Shown here: one piece after another, positions 5,049 to 7,291 of the stretch
Position numbering within the stretch: position 1 is the stretch's first letter
How the letters are laid out: the number at the start of each line of letters is the position of its first letter
Assembly: GCA_002403105.1 (NCBI GenBank)
Contig: DHHD01000080.1
Location: forward strand, 1-7,291
Reading direction: 5' to 3'
From: Anaerolineaceae bacterium UBA4781
GTDB lineage: Bacteria; Chloroflexota; Anaerolineae; Anaerolineales; Anaerolineaceae
DNA length: 7,291 nucleotides
Position numbers and translations under genes: made by a program
Notes under the pieces: generated by a model
What the model was told of the DNA's origin: nothing
Seen by the model: only the letters and a program-made list of their open reading frames with translations
The model's database searches: none

Positions 5049-7112
5049 ATGAATGATACAGTATATGCAGTAGCTCGTTTCGCAGTTAGTCTATATCCAT
5101 TTTTGTATGCTCTAGCGATTGCAGTTGGATCAATTTTTGCTATTAGTGGCTTCACGGATATTGTTTTTGATATTTATTTCATTCTCCGATCAGTACGGCG
5201 CTTTTTCTTATCTCGCAATTGGCCAAAACTTGATCTTGAACGGCTTGAAGCCAGGGAACAGCAAAAGATCGCTGTGATCGTTGCTTGCTGGCATGAAGAA
5301 GCGGTCATAGCAAAAACGTTAAAAAATGCGTGCGAATCGATCCATTATCGCAACTTTGATATTTTTGTTGGTACCTATCCCAATGATCCTGATACACAGC
5401 GTGAAGTCGATAAGGTGAATCGCGAATTTCCACAGGTCCATAAGGTTGTAACTGCTGATAATGGACCAACAAATAAGGCATCCAACCTGAACCAGGTCTT
5501 CGAAGCGATCCAAGATTATGAACGTAAAACGGGACTGCAATATGAGATCATCATCATGCACGATTCCGAAGATGTTATTCATCCATACGAATTGCTGGTC
5601 TCAAATTATTTAATCCCACGGATGGATATTGTGCAGGTCCCTGTTTTCCCTATGGCATTACCGCTGCGCCATTCCACTCATTGGACTTATGCAGATGAAT
5701 TTGCTGAAAACCATACCAAGCTGCTTTTGGTGCGTGAAATGACCGGTGGTTTTGTGCCTTCAGCGGGTGTGGGTACATCATTTACAAAACGTGCTTTTGA
5801 GCTTTTTGCATTGGAAAACGAAAAGAAGATATTCACCCCTGGCTCATTAACAGAAGATTACGAACTTGGATTGCGCATGAATTTGCGTGGCTATAAAGCA
5901 GCTTTTGTGCTAGTCCATCTTCCCCCGGAAGATTCTGATAAAAAGAACAAGCGAAACGCTACCGACTGGGTTGCCACCCGAGCGGTTTTCCCCCTGGAAT
6001 TTAAACGTGCAGTGCGGCAAAAAACACGTTGGAACATTGGCATTATCCTGCAAAGCTGGCAAAAGATCGGTTGGACTGGAAATGCAAAAATTCGTTGGAA
6101 CCTGCTTCAAGATCGTAAGGCTCTGTTCACCACCCCGGCCAGCTTTTTAGGGTATTTCGTTTTTCTCTACTTTATCCTGTATCAGATATTAAGAGTATAT
6201 TTTGCCCAATACATGCCACCTTTGATTGTTAAAGGAACATTTCTTTGGTATTTAACCCTTATTTCGACTTTCTTTATGATCTGGCGATCGGTCAGCCGTG
6301 CGTACGCTGTCAATAAGATCTATGGCATCTGGCCGGCAATTACATCCATTCCCCGTTCTATTTGGGGCAACATCATTAACTTTTTCGCCATCATACGAGC
6401 TATCCGCATCTATATCACCACCCGTTTGCGCAAACAAAGCATGCAATGGGATAAAACCGATCATGAATTTCCATCAGAAGTAATTGAAGAAGAACGTGCT
6501 TTAAAACAGGATTTTGCAAAGTTGATAGATAAGCAGCAGCAAAAAAAGACAATTAATGAGGAAGCTCTGATTCGCGATTTTACTCAGATAATGGAAAAAG
6601 GGTCAATAAAAGAAAGAGTAACTGCAATTCAAAGAGTAGACCGGTCAACGGGTTCCATACTTTTTCCCTATCTGGTGAAATATTTTGATGATCCGGCCTG
6701 GCAGGTGCGGGGAGAATTCTGCCGGACTTGCAGTTTTTTACGCTATGCTCAAGCGGTGCCATATCTTCGTAAATTATCCCGTGATGCCGATTGGACGGTC
6801 AGAAGTAATGCTGTCAGAGCCTTGGGAAAACTTGGAGAATTGGGTGAAAGGGAATTGTTGGATATTCTGAAGGGTGAAGATAGCTATGCCAGCGAAGCTG
6901 CGCAGATCATTCTAGAGCATCAAGCATTCTTTAAACAAAATGTGCAGCGATTGCTCTCAAATGATAAAGCTGAGATCAAACGCGGATTGAATTTCTTGGA
7001 AGACCTGAGAAACTACGGAAAGTCAAAACTGGCTGAACAACTTTTAGATTCCTATTCAAAAGGTCATGAAAAGGAAATTCGCATTTTTCTGGGAGAAAAA
7101 TTTGTCATGTAA
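5049..7112 (+). CDS. NfrB-like membrane glycosyltransferase (GT2) with C-terminal HEAT-like repeats
   Basis: The 687-residue protein is a predicted inner-membrane family 2 glycosyltransferase, probably an exopolysaccharide synthase. Predicted membrane helices lie at about 14-47 (one or two), 362-386, 391-412 and 426-455. The cytosolic GT-A domain (about 73-340) has VACWHEE, the FVGTYPNDPDTQREVD stretch (106-121) nearly identical to E. coli NfrB as I recall it, GPTNKA, acidic HDSED (171-175), LTEDYE with TED at 268-270, and RQKTRW (323-328). These are the donor/metal, catalytic-base and (Q/R)xxRW motifs of BcsA-type processive synthases. Similarity to NfrB runs to WDKTDHEFP (467-475). E. coli NfrB then continues into a c-di-GMP-binding MshEN region. 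Here a charged linker (about 478-518) and about five HEAT-like repeats (519-675) follow instead. Weak GAAGAA at 5035-5040 precedes the ATG. The sugar substrate is unknown. Confidence 0.9.
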   Translation: MNDTVYAVARFAVSLYPFLYALAIAVGSIFAISGFTDIVFDIYFILRSVRRFFLSRNWPKLDLERLEAREQQKIAVIVACWHEEAVIAKTLKNACESIHYRNFDIFVGTYPNDPDTQREVDKVNREFPQVHKVVTADNGPTNKASNLNQVFEAIQDYERKTGLQYEIIIMHDSEDVIHPYELLVSNYLIPRMDIVQVPVFPMALPLRHSTHWTYADEFAENHTKLLLVREMTGGFVPSAGVGTSFTKRAFELFALENEKKIFTPGSLTEDYELGLRMNLRGYKAAFVLVHLPPEDSDKKNKRNATDWVATRAVFPLEFKRAVRQKTRWNIGIILQSWQKIGWTGNAKIRWNLLQDRKALFTTPASFLGYFVFLYFILYQILRVYFAQYMPPLIVKGTFLWYLTLISTFFMIWRSVSRAYAVNKIYGIWPAITSIPRSIWGNIINFFAIIRAIRIYITTRLRKQSMQWDKTDHEFPSEVIEEERALKQDFAKLIDKQQQKKTINEEALIRDFTQIMEKGSIKERVTAIQRVDRSTGSILFPYLVKYFDDPAWQVRGEFCRTCSFLRYAQAVPYLRKLSRDADWTVRSNAVRALGKLGELGERELLDILKGEDSYASEAAQIILEHQAFFKQNVQRLLSNDKAEIKRGLNFLEDLRNYGKSKLAEQLLDSYSKGHEKEIRIFLGEKFVM

Positions 7113-7291
7113 CATACGACATCGGAAACGCTGAGAACGACCCAAATTCGCCATTCACTACTATTTTCCCATATGATCTAATTGTTAAAGATTAATTTCA
7201 TTGAAAAAAAGTGAAAGCTCGTGACAACTGGGGCAAAGAATTTGTTGCCAAACCATAGACAGATTAATCGATAACATTGAGATACTTCTGT
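7113..7291. other. Downstream intergenic tail, no supported gene
   Basis: These 179 bases follow the glycosyltransferase gene to the window edge. GGCAA (7232-7236) and TTGCC (7245-7249) form a 5-bp hairpin with no T-tract after it, and TTTCA/TGAAA (about 7196-7216) forms another weak one; neither is a convincing terminator. Two minus-strand frames are open from the window edge to stops at 7178-7180 and 7185-7187. They could be the tail of a gene beyond the window, but are too short to call. Confidence 0.5.

Noticed and set aside
5319..5582. Minus-strand open frame of 87 codons inside the glycosyltransferase gene
   Set aside because: It is antisense to the most conserved part of the GT2 domain, with no ribosome site or recognisable protein features.

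Overview
The window looks like chromosomal DNA from a free-living anaerobic or facultative bacterium, most plausibly of the Chloroflexota (Anaerolineae type). This rests on recalled family resemblance: a eukaryote/Geobacter-type citrate synthase, an MscL with a C-terminal zinc ribbon and an AT-leaning composition. No database search was possible, so the assignment is tentative. There are no tRNA or rRNA genes, CRISPR arrays, insertion sequences or other signs of mobility.

Region 1 (1-4299, plus strand) is an apparent four-gene operon. It holds the C-terminal three quarters or more of an IclR-family regulator (cut by the window edge), a citrate synthase of the mitochondrial type, a fold-type II PLP enzyme that would be annotated 'threonine synthase', and a fold-type I PLP aminotransferase of the MocR/LysN type without a DNA-binding domain. 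Intergenic gaps are 23, 64 and 24 bases. Two of the enzymes have altered substrate-binding residues. The citrate synthase has Gln where the oxaloacetate-binding His is expected. The threonine synthase-like enzyme keeps its PLP lysine but lacks nearly all the residues that hold the phosphate of O-phosphohomoserine. Together the genes look like a regulated amino-acid/2-oxo-acid pathway whose substrates are probably not the textbook ones.

Region 2 (4300-5048) has a strong hairpin at 4356-4390 that can terminate transcription from both sides. It is followed by mscL on the minus strand, encoding a mechanosensitive channel with a double-CxxC tail, and a 222-base AT-rich divergent intergenic region with one TATAAT box for each direction.

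Region 3 (5049-7112, plus strand) is one large gene for a membrane glycosyltransferase closely resembling E. coli NfrB, the c-di-GMP-controlled exopolysaccharide synthase and phage N4 receptor component. The synthase part is conserved through the juxtamembrane WDKT..(E/D)FP motif. The c-di-GMP-binding MshEN region expected after it is replaced by a charged linker and about five HEAT-like repeats. The last 179 bases (7113-7291) hold no gene I can support.

The strongest leads for new biology are the IclR/citrate synthase-like/threonine synthase-like/aminotransferase operon with its altered active sites, and the NfrB-type synthase with a swapped regulatory module.
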